Part shown: positions 44,154 to 55,300 of the stretch, in pieces
Position numbering within the stretch: the stretch's first letter is position 1
Layout of the letters: each line of letters begins with the position of its first letter
From: Endocarpon pusillum Z07020
Taxonomy: Eukaryota; Ascomycota; Eurotiomycetes; Verrucariales; Verrucariaceae
DNA length: 64,000 bases
Direction: 5' to 3'
NCBI RefSeq assembly: GCF_000464535.1
Contig: NW_006916638.1
Span: 1 to 64,000, forward strand
The notes under the pieces: generated by a model
The model's database searches: none
Told to the model about the DNA's origin: nothing
Seen by the model: the letters and a program-made list of their open reading frames with translations, nothing else
Position numbers and translations under genes: made by a program

Positions 44154-45243
44154 GTCCGAAGCTTGGCGCCAAATTTTATGGCACTTCTCAGATTCCTGCT
44201 ATGCTACACAGCCATTTAATAGGGGATAGGGCGCCCATTTCGCTCGTTTAGGGCAGCTACTCTATCTGGCATTGTTGAGATAGCCTTATTAATCTCATCC
44301 AGAGTGATTTTATCCCACTCCTCCTCAATAGCCCTGCGCAGAATGGCTTCTTCGAAGATGACCCCCCTAGACTTCAAACGCTGCTTTATTATCCTCCAAA
44401 TAGTCTCAATTGGATTGAGATCTGGCGAATTAGCAGGATTCATTTCTCATTAGTGTCCTGGCGAATAACCTGCGATATTGTTATAACGTTTTAATTTGAA
44501 TTGGGTCTTTGATAGGGCATTTCGTGCTTCAAGCCCTGGTCGACGATGAATTCGAGCCTGTCGTTGCAAGCAAGTGGCAAAATGAGACTCGTCACACCAT
44601 CTATACTTCTTGAATTGATCTAATTGCTAATATCGACGCTCAAATCCCCATATAATTCGGGCATCAATATGCGCTTGTAAAAGCATTTTTTTCTGCGCCG
44701 CCATATAGGTCCCTACGCCAAAATCCTTCATATTTCGTTGAATTACACGTTCAGAGCCATTTTCTATACCAATTGTCTTTGCCACCTTAAAGTGACTTGA
44801 CGAAGCAAAGCCAAAATTTGCGTCTTCAACAGCTTCAATTGCTTCGCACTCATATAGAGCAAGTATCTTTTTGCGACCTCAATTATGGACATTTTCGCTA
44901 CGGCGCGCAGTTCCTTCTTTAAGGATTGGAAAGCCAGTTCGTCTGGCTACATTGTGTATCTTAAATAGCTCTGTACGAGGCAATTTGCCAGCTGTGTGGC
45001 GTGCGTCAGCAAGAAGGCGCGCACAGCGCGGCGTATCGAGCATCGTTTTTGGCGTTCGCAAAGGTGCAGGAGAAGGAGGATCTATCGAATTTGACTTTCG
45101 GCAGACGCGTCGTCTATTTCCCCGTTCAGAATCCATTGTTCCCTTAATTTGAGTGAGTATTAGTAGAGAAATAGGGGAATGAAGAAGGGGGGGGAGGAAG
45201 GGGATCTGAGAAGTGCCATAAATTTTGGCGCCAAGCTTCGGTC
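44154..45243 (-). mobile_element. Tc1/mariner-type transposon, internally deleted copy 2
   Basis: Termini start CCGAAGCTTGGCGCCAAA (left, about 44156) and match in reverse at the right end (about 45202-45240). They are very close to those of the element at 6108-7409. At 1.09 kb it is about 0.2 kb shorter: just inside position 44450 the central catalytic part is missing and replaced by about 40 unrelated bases. The left end is about 95 bp upstream of the COA3 start codon and the right end about 310 bp upstream of the PTA1 start codon, so it sits in the space between two divergent promoters. Confidence 0.88.
44216..45136 (-). pseudogene. Tc1/mariner transposase remnant, deleted
   Basis: The N-terminal part opens with MDSERGNRRRVCRKSNSID at 45136, as in copy 1. 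It keeps the first catalytic motif CDESHF and AAQKKMLLQAHIDARI, which are destroyed in copy 1. One stop (TAG after FERRY) and another near the end of the DNA-binding part interrupt it. The segment with the second catalytic Asp (EDN) is deleted, and the frame resumes at NPANSPDLNPIETIW with the final Glu. It cannot be active but is a better template than copy 1 for judging which bases changed. Confidence 0.85.
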
Positions 45244-45555
45244 CGAAGGTCCGATGGTCTTACAGGCGGACCGTAATCTCTAAAGTAATGGCCGCTTTCT
45301 GCAGCACCATGCGTGAGGAATCGGCCATGCGTTCTTCTACTTCACTTCGACTCCTCCGCATCTCCCAGCGCAAAGCATCTGTCTGCACCGTTCTTCTTCT
45401 AAGTCGCGTTGACTCTGTTTTCCTAGTAGACTCCTGGCCAGCTCGTGTCCCGCCCATGCTTCGCGGCAGTGATACAATACCATACCACCTCGACACCTCC
45501 TATTCTCGTAGATACCTTTTCCATTCTGCTCGTCCGCCTGTGAGCGCGCCCCAAC
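45244..45555. other. PTA1 upstream region
   Basis: These 312 bp lie between the transposon end and the PTA1 ATG, and should hold the PTA1 promoter and leader. Pyrimidine-rich stretches (45330-45440) are the only notable feature. Confidence 0.45.
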
Positions 45556-48214
45556 ATGGCGCAGGCAAGCACCTCGCCTGCCGATATATTGCCTCAACTC
45601 GAGGCGGCGCGTAAACTTGTCCTCGGCGATGCTCACTTCTACTCCCAAATCGTTCCTGGCATACTTCCCATAGTCGGTTCTACAGCGGCTGTTGAGGTTC
45701 GAAGATGGGGAGCGGAGTTTCTAGCAGAGACCTTTGCGACGCCGGCACTTGCAGACGTGCAGAAGGAAGAGATATGTCTCGATGTTGTCACCTTCATACG
45801 GGGCATCTTGGAGTCTCCTGCGGAAGATGTCATCGTTGTCAGAAGCGCTATCCAAGCCGTTGCCAGCTTCTACACTCTACTTTTCAGAGCAATGTACGTA
45901 TTCCAGCCTGGCAAGCTCCCACTAAGTGTAGTTCTCCTTGCTGAAGGCGCCCTGGGGTGAAGGCGATTGACCATTCTGAGCTTGATTACTGTGTCTAACA
46001 TATGATGCTCTGTACAGCGTAACGCGGTCGGATGACTTCTTCACCAAGAAGGCGATCTCTTCCAAAGCAAATGCCTGGCAAACGATGACTGCGATCAAAT
46101 CAAACATTTTCAAGCGGATGGACTCTGCCCCTACCAGTGTGCGCGTCTGTGCCATCAAATTCGTCCAGAAAGTCGTCCAAGTCCAGACGCCTGGTGGGAT
46201 TGCCGATCCAAGGGTACGCTGCGATTGTCAATCCGTAGACGAGGGAGTCAACATCAGTGCTGACCATTGGTAGCGCCCCGAAAAAAATGAGACGTCTATC
46301 ACAATCGTGCCTCGTAACGACCGCATACTATCCATTCCCATCCTCGAAGCCGAAGCATCCGGCTTGTTAGATCGACTTCTCAACGTATTCCAGGAGAATT
46401 CGAGGTGAGTCAACATCGCACACGGAACGCGAGATTTTGCTGATAGCAGAAGTGATCCCATCCTCGTGGACGCCACGCTCAATTGCACGTCTATCTTAAT
46501 CCGTAGCCGATCGGCCATTGCAAACAAGATCATCACTGCTATCCTCAACTTCAACCCCTTGAAGCTGGCGAATTCTCCCATGACGTTGCGCTCCAAGGTA
46601 ATCGCACGGTCTCTAGAGCGAACCACACGAGCACTGTTGAAGAACATCAACAAGAACAACCCCAACGGAGTTCTCGCCCCCAAGATCGATGCATATCTGG
46701 TTCGACTCAACCAATCCCGCGCTGCGGTCTTTGCGGATAGTCAATCCCTCAAACGACCTGCTCCTCCCGAGGCTCCAGATGGCCTTGCAACGAAACGGGC
46801 CAGGCTTGATGGAGCCCCACGATTTCCTCCTATGCCTCCACCTCCTAACTCCTTTGCTCAGCTTTTCACTCTGACAGAAGATGCTGCTTTTATGAACTTT
46901 GATGTGCAGATTCTGACTGAAGAAATGGTTAGAATGATCACACACCTTACACTTCACCATCTTGACCCTGATGCCTTGAATGAGGCTATTGGAGCGGTCA
47001 GAGAGAGATATGCATACCTCCAGAAAATACAACAACCGACTCCTCTACCAGACATACCCATGGCAGGTCCCACGGGCGTGGACGACGAAGATGACTACGA
47101 CCCTGAATATGATCCAGGAGATCATACTGTAGATGCTCCCGCCGCGGTCACTGCACAGACTCTACATGGTCTCGTCCAGCCTGATATCACCTTGGGACCA
47201 TTTGAGCTACCAAAACCTCCTCCACTCAGCGAGCTCGAAACCGCTCAATTGGCTAAGCAGACGGTCGACCGAATATTTGGGCAGGTGGCCTCTCTCGATA
47301 TGGCACCACCTGCATCCTTGCGTCAGAGACTCGGTTTGAACAGACTCGCTGCTAGCACCAACGATCGCGACGCGTGGGTGACAATGCTCACTCGCCTTGC
47401 CACCCGCGCCCCCTGCGGGCTGGATGATCTTGTCAAGGCTGAGATGGGAGCGGAGGACGACGGGCGCGTAGTGAAGCGTGAACCAGCTGCTTTGCAGCCT
47501 GATGTTGACAGTCCCTCTCTTGCAAACGGCATCCGACAGACACTATACTTATACGTCCTTGAGGACTTTCGGTCTCGCCTGCCCATTGCCATCTCGTGGC
47601 TAAACGAGGAATGGTATAACGATCGCTTACGCGTAAAAGAGTCTGGCGCTGCCGCGGCCTCCAACCAGACTCCTTACAGGGTCTGGACACTTCGTCTGCT
47701 TGACGCCCTCCTTCCCTACCTCGACGCGCGTGATAATCGGCTACTAATCCGATTTCTCTCAGAGATTCCTGCGATTCACTCTGATGTCTTGGAACGCATA
47801 AAGAGTCTGGCCAAAGACCCAGAGAGGGTCAATATGTGCATTATGGCGTTGCAGTATCTGATTCTGTTGCGGCCACCAGTTAGAGAGTTGGTGATCGACA
47901 CGGTAGAGAATATCTGGCGGGATAAAGAAGAGTATGAGGAGGCGAACGCAGCGGCGAGAAAGGTGTTGAGCAAATGGCGGCCAAGCTCATTAGAACAGAA
48001 TGTGAAGGTAGAGGGTCTGGAGGAAATCGAAAGCCGGAACAGAGAAGATGGGAGTGGGGAAGCGAGCAATGGGACGGATGGGGCAGTAAAGAAGGATATG
48101 GGCATCAATAGGTTGCTGAACGGGGATGCGCACGAAGCGAAGATGCCGAATATCCCTGGAGTCGCAGATCACCGGATGAAAGCTGCAGCGCAGACTCCAA
48201 TGGCGGATGGATGA
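45556..48214 (+). CDS. PTA1: Symplekin/Pta1, scaffold of the mRNA cleavage-polyadenylation factor
   Basis: Exons 45556-45893, 46018-46213, 46274-46404 and 46450-48214 give 809 residues; introns are 124, 60, 45 nt. The N-terminal half is the helical-repeat Pta1/symplekin domain: ILPIVGSTAAVEVRRWGAEF, IRGILESPAEDVIVVRSAIQ, KANAWQTMTAIKSNIFKRMD and TSVRVCAIKFVQKVVQVQTP. A Pro-rich linker (LDGAPRFPPMPPPPN) and an acidic stretch (DDEDDYDPEYDPGD) lead to a second conserved helical block with YVLEDFRSRLPIAISWLNEE. By family knowledge the protein bridges CPF modules, binding Ssu72 and the RNA polymerase II tail phosphatase machinery, in the nucleus. The Gly/Asn-rich C-terminus is disordered. Confidence 0.93.
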
Positions 48215-49919
48215 GTTGGGCAGATTTGGCAACGAGTCGAGATCAGCATTGCCTTGTCCTCTCAAGCTGGGACGGGGAATGAAAATCAATCCGCCACAAA
48301 CATATAACATAGAGAGGCATTGTGTCAGAAGCATTGCTTTATGTGCCACCGGCTCTCCGCATCTTGAGCTCCTTTGCCAACTCTTCCTGGTCAAAAAGCT
48401 AGCAATCGCAGAGGACGATGTACCATCAAGAATGCTGGATACTATCATAGGTAGATAGGTGCCTGAGCTGTATTTACTGATGATTATGGGTGGGGAATCG
48501 TGCTACGATATTATTGCCACGAGATTACTTGCTAAGCGGGTTTCTCAACGAGGCAACAGAGCCCGCGATGCCCTTTTCTGTTGTTCCCTATCAAGTAACT
48601 GCTTCGTGTAACAACCCCCCCTTTCCCCCCCAAATAGCCAAGCAGGTCTCACAGTTCCCTCGACACCGGCAAGGGCAATGTAGGGCAATAGATTGTCCAT
48701 GTTGCAGAAGACACGTCTTCAGCCATCTCAAGTCTCAAGACCGTGCTGCAATACAGCCTACATATAACAAAAACGCAACAACCGCCGCAGTAGCTTCGCT
48801 CAAGATAACTGGAATGAAGACATCCCCCTACTCCCGTCTCCTTTAATACACATATGTTTCCTCAAGATAAAACTTGAGTATGTACTTATCCACTCCGCGA
48901 GCAACCGGCCCCCCCCCCCCCGTCAGCGGTGTCGGATCTTGGGTCGTTCGATGTTGCGATAAGTTTTGAAACTTATATCAAATAACCTCCTACATCTCTC
49001 CTTTGAGAGAGTTACACCACTAAGAAAATAGGGCTGATGCAAAATATCCCCCCGGAGTTATGTTCCCCCAGACGTCCTTTCAATAAAGAGAATTGTTGCC
49101 AGAAAGAAGTTCTCCAAATGATCGATCTTGTTTGAGCTTTGAATTTTGGTCAATATACGCCCAATTCGAGGGCCATCGCCCCAGCGCGCAGTGGGGATCG
49201 ATCCCAGACTATGTCCGAGACAAGGAAATTACAACATCCGCGCAAAGACCACTGAGGCAGAAGGCCCCCTTTTCCGAATTCCGTCGGGACGGACTCTGAG
49301 AGACAGACAAGGAGAGAAGGGCGTCCCACACCTTTCCAGCTAAAACAGTCCAATCTGGAATCGATAAGTAAGACGGAGGTTTTTGTCCCGAGTATGAGCG
49401 TTTTTCTCTTTTCGTTGATGAAAAAAAAGCGCCATCCTTCCGGGCTATTTTGAGGCGAAATCATCTTCCCGGGCATAGTTGTCGTGACAGAGCAAAACAG
49501 ATAGCAGTTTCGCAGGCGTTCAAGATGTAGTGGATATGGCCATGAAGGTCAGAGTGGGCGAGAGTTGGATCAGCTACCTTGGGTAGATGGACGGAAAAGC
49601 CAGTGTTGCAATTGGTAGACAGGGGAGCAAGCGAGCAATGCATCGGATCCTCAGGCTGTGAAGGAGCTCGATTGACATAGGATGGATGAAAGACTCTGTC
49701 TTGGCACAATCACAGGTCAGGATAATGTTGATGTGCTCAGGTATTGACAGACTGAAAGGGAAACTTCCATGGTTGAGTAGTTGGTTCGATTACAAATCGA
49801 GAACGTATATTTATGGGGCTGCTAACCATTTTCTCCGGTTCCTCTCATCATCTTTCACACCCAGGTACTGGACAAGTAGCATGTCCATCGCCATAATGAC
49901 TGCCTTCGTACCGTAAACC
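48215..49919. other. Intergenic region between PTA1 and the repeat protein
   Basis: The 1.7 kb contain no gene I can support. A minus-strand stretch 48398-48339 reads LFDQEELAKELKMRRAGGT then stop, directly after an AG, like a terminal exon; no upstream exon could be joined. A C-run of about 13 lies at 48909-48921. The remainder is motif-free. Confidence 0.4.
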
Positions 49920-51330
49920 TCAATAGTTCCTATTTCTGGGCACGTACTCACCCTGCTGGTGACCCATCCCACTTCGATCGTGATGGTTGTTATTATCTAT
50001 AGACGCGTCAAGATTGCCACCAACACCGGCCAAGTTCCTGATCGCTCCCTTCAGCCCGCCTTGATTGGAGGAGGTGGTTCCCGCATCCGCTGATAGAGGA
50101 CCGCTCGCGTCGGCAGATCCTTCTGGAACCATACCACCAGAGACCTTAGCACTAGCAGTGGCGTTCGAGATGTTTCCTGTAAAAGAAGATTGGTTAGCAG
50201 TTATCGTAATCTTAGAGAGGGTGGGCTCAGGAGCTGTGCTGACCAGATGTATGTTTGGCGTGTTTACCTTCCAGAGCACCTGCCGGACCACCAGTGGCAT
50301 GAGCATGACTAGATATCTCTTGGGGCATGATTTTGGTATTGGGATTGCCTATGCTTTGGTTGGTGTCTTGCCCCATGCTAGTATTTCGAGAGCCATCCAT
50401 GTCAGAATCAGTGCGGGGATCGAGCTTGTTCATGAGGTGCGATTTATGAGGACCATTATTCGCTGTTTCACCGTAGCTGTTGCCGTAGGTGTTAGCGGTG
50501 TTAGCATTCGTGTATGTGCCAGTACTACTGCCATAGTCGCCTCGAAAATTGTCCGAGCCAACACGCGGATCCAGCTTGTTGGCTAGATTGGAGCTGTGCG
50601 GTCTGGTCGTCGTGGAACCTGTATTGCCATAGCCCGCACTGGTGGTATTGCTGCCGTAATAGCCAGAGGAACTGCTATAGTTACCAGTAGTATCGCCATG
50701 GTTGCCCCGGAAGTTGTCAGAATCGACCCGAGGATCTACTTTGTTGGCAAAGTTGGAGCTGTGTGGTCCGCTCGCAAAATTGGCAGCGCCATAGCCAGTA
50801 TTTGGGGACGGATTACTGTAGCCGGAATTATGTTGCGTAGTCTAACCAGAGTCCCGGCTCATACGCGTGGTATTGCGGTCCGTTTCGGAGTCAACGCGAG
50901 GATACATCTAAAAGAGGGTCAGTCGGAATTAATTGTCAAGGACTATCTCCAGGTTAAGGAAACAGACCTTGTTCGCCAGGCTGGAATCATGAGGCCCAAC
51001 ATTGGTAGATCCTGCACTGCGTCCAGCGATCCCACTACCATAGTCGGTGGTGTCACCATGACCATTGCTGCTGGTGCCGTAGCCCGTGTTGTCATGTCGA
51101 GCACTTGTGCCGAGCGCTCCACCGCCATTGCGACCAGTGTCGCTTGGCTGGTGTCGAGTGGTGGTATCAACGCGAGGATCGAGTTTGTTTAGCAACGAGG
51201 ATTTGTGAGGTCCACGCCCGCTGTCAGTGTTGCCAGAACCGGTGCCATAAGACGCGCTCGCATCGTTGTAGTTTGTGGAATTGTCGCCGTTGTTGGCGTT
51301 GGTCTCGTGATGAGGTTTTCTGCTAAACAT
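49920..51330 (-). CDS. Repeat protein with GPHxSxxANKxDPRVDSD units; in-frame TAG
   Basis: Exons 51330-50968, 50907-50268 and 50176-49920; introns of 60 and 91 nt, the latter with a TGCTAAC branch site. The coding capacity is 419 residues plus one internal TAG (50844-50842, codon 143). Five units of GPHKSSLLNKLDPRVD type are spaced by Gly/Asn/Ser/Thr/Tyr-rich linkers, for example RPHSSNLANKLDPRVGSD. The C-terminal 85 residues are Gly/Ala/Ser-rich. The composition is that of hydrophilin-like stress proteins, and similar ANKxDPRVDSD motifs occur in mould proteins of unknown function; a desiccation or stress role is inference. No signal peptide. The frame is consistent on both sides of the TAG and no splice that I tried removes it in frame. 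Confidence 0.7.
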
Positions 51331-52388
51331 GTTGGTTGAACTGCGAGAGCGGTGTACTTCAGTTGAAGGTGGTGATCAATTTTGGTCTTCGCCTGTTGTA
51401 ATATTGGTTGACTAATGTGGCAGCAGTGGCATTTGTATGTTTGTACTGCACTCGCAGACATCTGTTTAAGCAAGATAGCTATCTCAGACTGAGGGCTAAC
51501 GCGTCATCAGAGGGGGTCCGGTATCTGCATGGTGTGCAGGTTTCCAAGGCATTGACGGCCATATAATAGGACGAAACCTGATGTACAACCAGATCGTGCT
51601 TCAACCAGTCAAGACGAGTGGCAGAGCAGAGACCGACAGAGTGAAAGTACATATTGAAACAACTGTAAACTGGGCTGCCTGGAACGATGCCATAGGAGAG
51701 TGTCGGTCTTTGAATACCCCTTCACCAACAGTAGTACAAGACTCACACGGATGCATAATCATAGGTACGGAGCCTGGACAAAAGATCAATTCTCTGGGCA
51801 AGTCTAGCTCATCTTGTGCGGTTGCTGTGTGCAAATCTTTTTCCTCCCTGGGCGAAACATCGTTGCCATTTTAGATATGGTATGGCGATATGCTCGCTCC
51901 AAACCTTTGCGAGTTGGCCAACACTGCAAGCACAGGGGCTTCAGCATGATGTTTTACGTCACGTCAGATCAAACTCGGAAGCAAGTCCCAGCGCCAGCCG
52001 CAGCCGCGCAAAAATGAGTGGCATGAGTGGCATGAGTGGCAGAAGAAGAAGCACGCTGCACAAAGAAAAAATGGTGTGTCTGGCAGAATACAAAGCAATG
52101 AGTGAAGCTCGCTGTTACGGTGGACAATCGCTGTGCTCAGGCATCTATGTGCAATAGAACATCCTCCTCCCGCGAAGACAAACGCCGATCTGCTGACATC
52201 CAGTCAAATCAGATATCTTAAACACCCCAGCGCCTTGCATCAAAAGGACAGACAAAAAAGAGCCCTGTTTTTTTCTTATTTGGCAGCTCGCCATCGGTAG
52301 GTCATAAGAGTAGACGGGGATCAAATATAAACAAGAAGTTGAGAATTTGGGGGGACCGGGAAAGTTCTACGCTGTACGCTGATGCAAG
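51331..52388. other. Upstream region of the repeat protein and RIM15 3' flank
   Basis: The 1.06 kb hold no recognised gene. STRE-like cores occur at 51511 (AGGGG), 51717 (CCCCT) and 51934 (AGGGG), compatible with stress control of the repeat-protein gene but not proof. A triple ATGAGTGGC repeat is at 52014-52040. Confidence 0.4.
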
Positions 52389-55300
52389 TCAAGAATGGCT
52401 GAGTGGACTGCCTTGCGGTCTCGGCGTAGGCTGTTCTTCCAAGTCAACAGTCTTCTTCGGCATTGGAGTAACGTCTCCGTCGCCCACTCGTTCCGCATTC
52501 GCATCCATCTCAAACATTTTGACTTCCATTCCCGGCTGTTGGGGGAAGATGACGGGAGGAGTTATGTGACCTCGACTTTGCGGTCGTTTTTCATCAAATA
52601 CCGGCTCGGGATCTGGATGGGCATGGTAGCTATTAGCCCTATTCAGCTTTCGTGGCTGGCTAGCCACCAAAGATGCCGGTGATTCGTATTCTTCGGGTAT
52701 CTTAAGCTCTTCCATCCTCCGCTCCAGTATCTCCAAAGAAGACCTCGAAGCTTCCAGCTCAGCCGCTTTGCCATCTTCAATGGTCGAAATAACGCTGCCT
52801 CGACTGTTGGTCCGCATCATCTCATGCCCCAACTTCGAAGCTTGACGCACTTGCTTCCCATGTGGCGACTTGGCGCGTACCTGCACATCCCCAAGTTCGT
52901 CATCCTCATCGTCACCAGACTCAGCGCCCAGTTCGTAGCCATGCCTTTCGCGCGATGCTCGCTTTGCTGTCAGTCCTTCTTGTGACACTTGTCGGCGAGG
53001 AGTCTGAAGGCCCGGATATGTGAGGGACTCTTGCGCCGCAGGAGCAGACTCTGTATGAACGAGATGTGGGAATCCACTCATGATGTAAGGCTTCTTTTCC
53101 GTGACAATGTCCTCTGAAATCCCAAGACCACCCTTGACCGGCCATTCGTCTGTTGGCTTCTTGACAATGACCGCTCCTGGTTCCCCTTTGACCGGTTCCA
53201 TGTCCCCAAAGAAGCTACTGCTGCTGATAGAGTCCTCTCTGCTCGAACCCCTGCAAGAGGAGTCCGGCATGGTTGGCGCCGTTGAGGCTGTAGAGGTTGG
53301 ACTATCCTGCATGGTCTGGGTCTCTTGTCGGAGGTTAGAGCGTGGTATCGACAGCGGCATGGACGGTTTGAAGTCCTTGGGTGGTAGCTTCCAGGCGCAA
53401 AATTTGCAAAGGGCTTCGGTAAGTTTGGTCAGAGTTGGTGGCTTCTGAACAAGACTGTCAAACTGATGTGTTTCAGGCAACTCTTTCAGATAGCCAGTGA
53501 CGGCAACGATAGGTGTATGGGTGTTTGCATTTTTCGTGTCACGAATCATGCGGGCGAGGTCCGCACCATTTATCAGCGGCAACTTGTATTCCATAAAGAT
53601 GATGTCAAATTGAATCTGGCTAACAGCAAGGCGCATAGCTTCAGATCCAGTCGAGGCAGTAATGGTTCGGCAACGCAGCTTTTCAAACAGCCTCTCCATA
53701 ACCATTTTCGAGACGGGGTGATCTTCACAGATCAACACATCTAAAGGTCGATAGACAGGGCCATCCACCAGGTTGAACTGTGACATCCTGCGAGAGCTCT
53801 GCCGTCGCCGTTGCATCTTGTACAGAGCTTTCGACTGCGATCCCTCGTTGTCCGAGGAAGACGGGGAGATGTCTTGCACAAACAACTGACTCCTACGCTT
53901 GTGATGACCCGGTATGAAGGTTTCGCGAGGAGATTCGGCACCGTCCTGTGAGCCTACTGTCTGCGATCTGACACGGTTGGGCATGCTACTCTGCCGTTGC
54001 GCACTTGGCACCTTGGCAGGAGATACAACAGGAAGCCGCATGTTCTTGATGGGTGATGACGCGGCAGACGGCGCTTTTGCGACAGTTTCGCGAGGGAGAT
54101 CGAAAAAGCTGCCTGGTTGAAGGGAACCGCTGGATTGCGAGGAGCCAGAGGTCTTCCTCCGTTCATGATTTTGACCTGTAGAGAATTGCACGAGTAAAGG
54201 TGAGGAGGGCTGAGAAGGACGACTTGGTGAGGAGTTGGATCCAGGTGGACCGGAAGGTGATGCCGACCGAAGCCCTTTGCTCATGGACAGAGTCCTTTTC
54301 AACGGCCCAGGAAGCAGAGGGCTACCTTCTAATGATGGTCCCGGAGAGCTGGTGACGGGTGTGTTGCTGGTAGTAACGGCTGTTGAAGTTGAGCCTCTTG
54401 TTTGTGCATGCATTGCTTCAACCCTCATTTTGTTCACGATGTCTTTGTTAGCCTTCTCGAGAATAGGCAGATTCTTGTAAGTGAAATTCCCAAAATCATC
54501 AGCCACAGCTGGTTCACTCAATCGTCTGCTTCGCGAATCACGAGCAACGTGGGGAGGTATGTGAAGCGGCATAAGACCTCTCTTGAGAGTATTTACTTGA
54601 GACCTGACTCTCCCAAGTGCATCATGTGGCCTTTCAGAAAGTTCTGTCCCACCTGGTGTCATCCGGGGTGAAAGTTGTTCCTCAAGCTCTTCTGGGAATG
54701 ACTGGAGAGTCGCTCCTCGAGCATCGAAATACTCCGTATCTTCGGGATTCTCTAGATTAGGAACAAATTGTGCCTCGTCCTCGAATAGTGTCGCCCAGTT
54801 GATATCAGAAAACCAGGGATGGCTCTTTATCTCTTCAGCGGAACTGGCATATTTCTCACTGGTGTTTGCCCCAAGTCTAGCACGCGGATCTAGTTGGATC
54901 AACTTGTTGACCAGATCTCTCGCTTCCTCTGAGACCGGCAGGTCTGGCTCTTCTGGCCACGCAATCCTGCGAGCCAGAATGTTTTCAAAAACCTTTTCGG
55001 GAGAATCAGCATTGAAAGGAGGGTACCCGAACAGAAACTCAAACAGGATACAGCCTATGGACCACCAATCACTCATTTCATCTTGACCCAATCCATTGAT
55101 GGTCTCCGGCGCCAGATAATCAGGCGTACCGACAAATCGACGAGTGCTATCCTCTGGGTCGAAAAGCGCCATTGGAGGTGGCAACATAGACGGTGTGACT
55201 CCAGCAGGAGCCTGAGAAGAAACATTGCTCACAATTGTTTGCAAGGGATAAATATCAGGGGAGTTGCTGCCATGGCTGTTGGACTCTTCCTCAATTGGAC

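Noticed and set aside
51601..52157. Short frames on both strands upstream of the repeat protein
   Set aside because: No motifs and no plausible splicing; composition matches non-coding surroundings.
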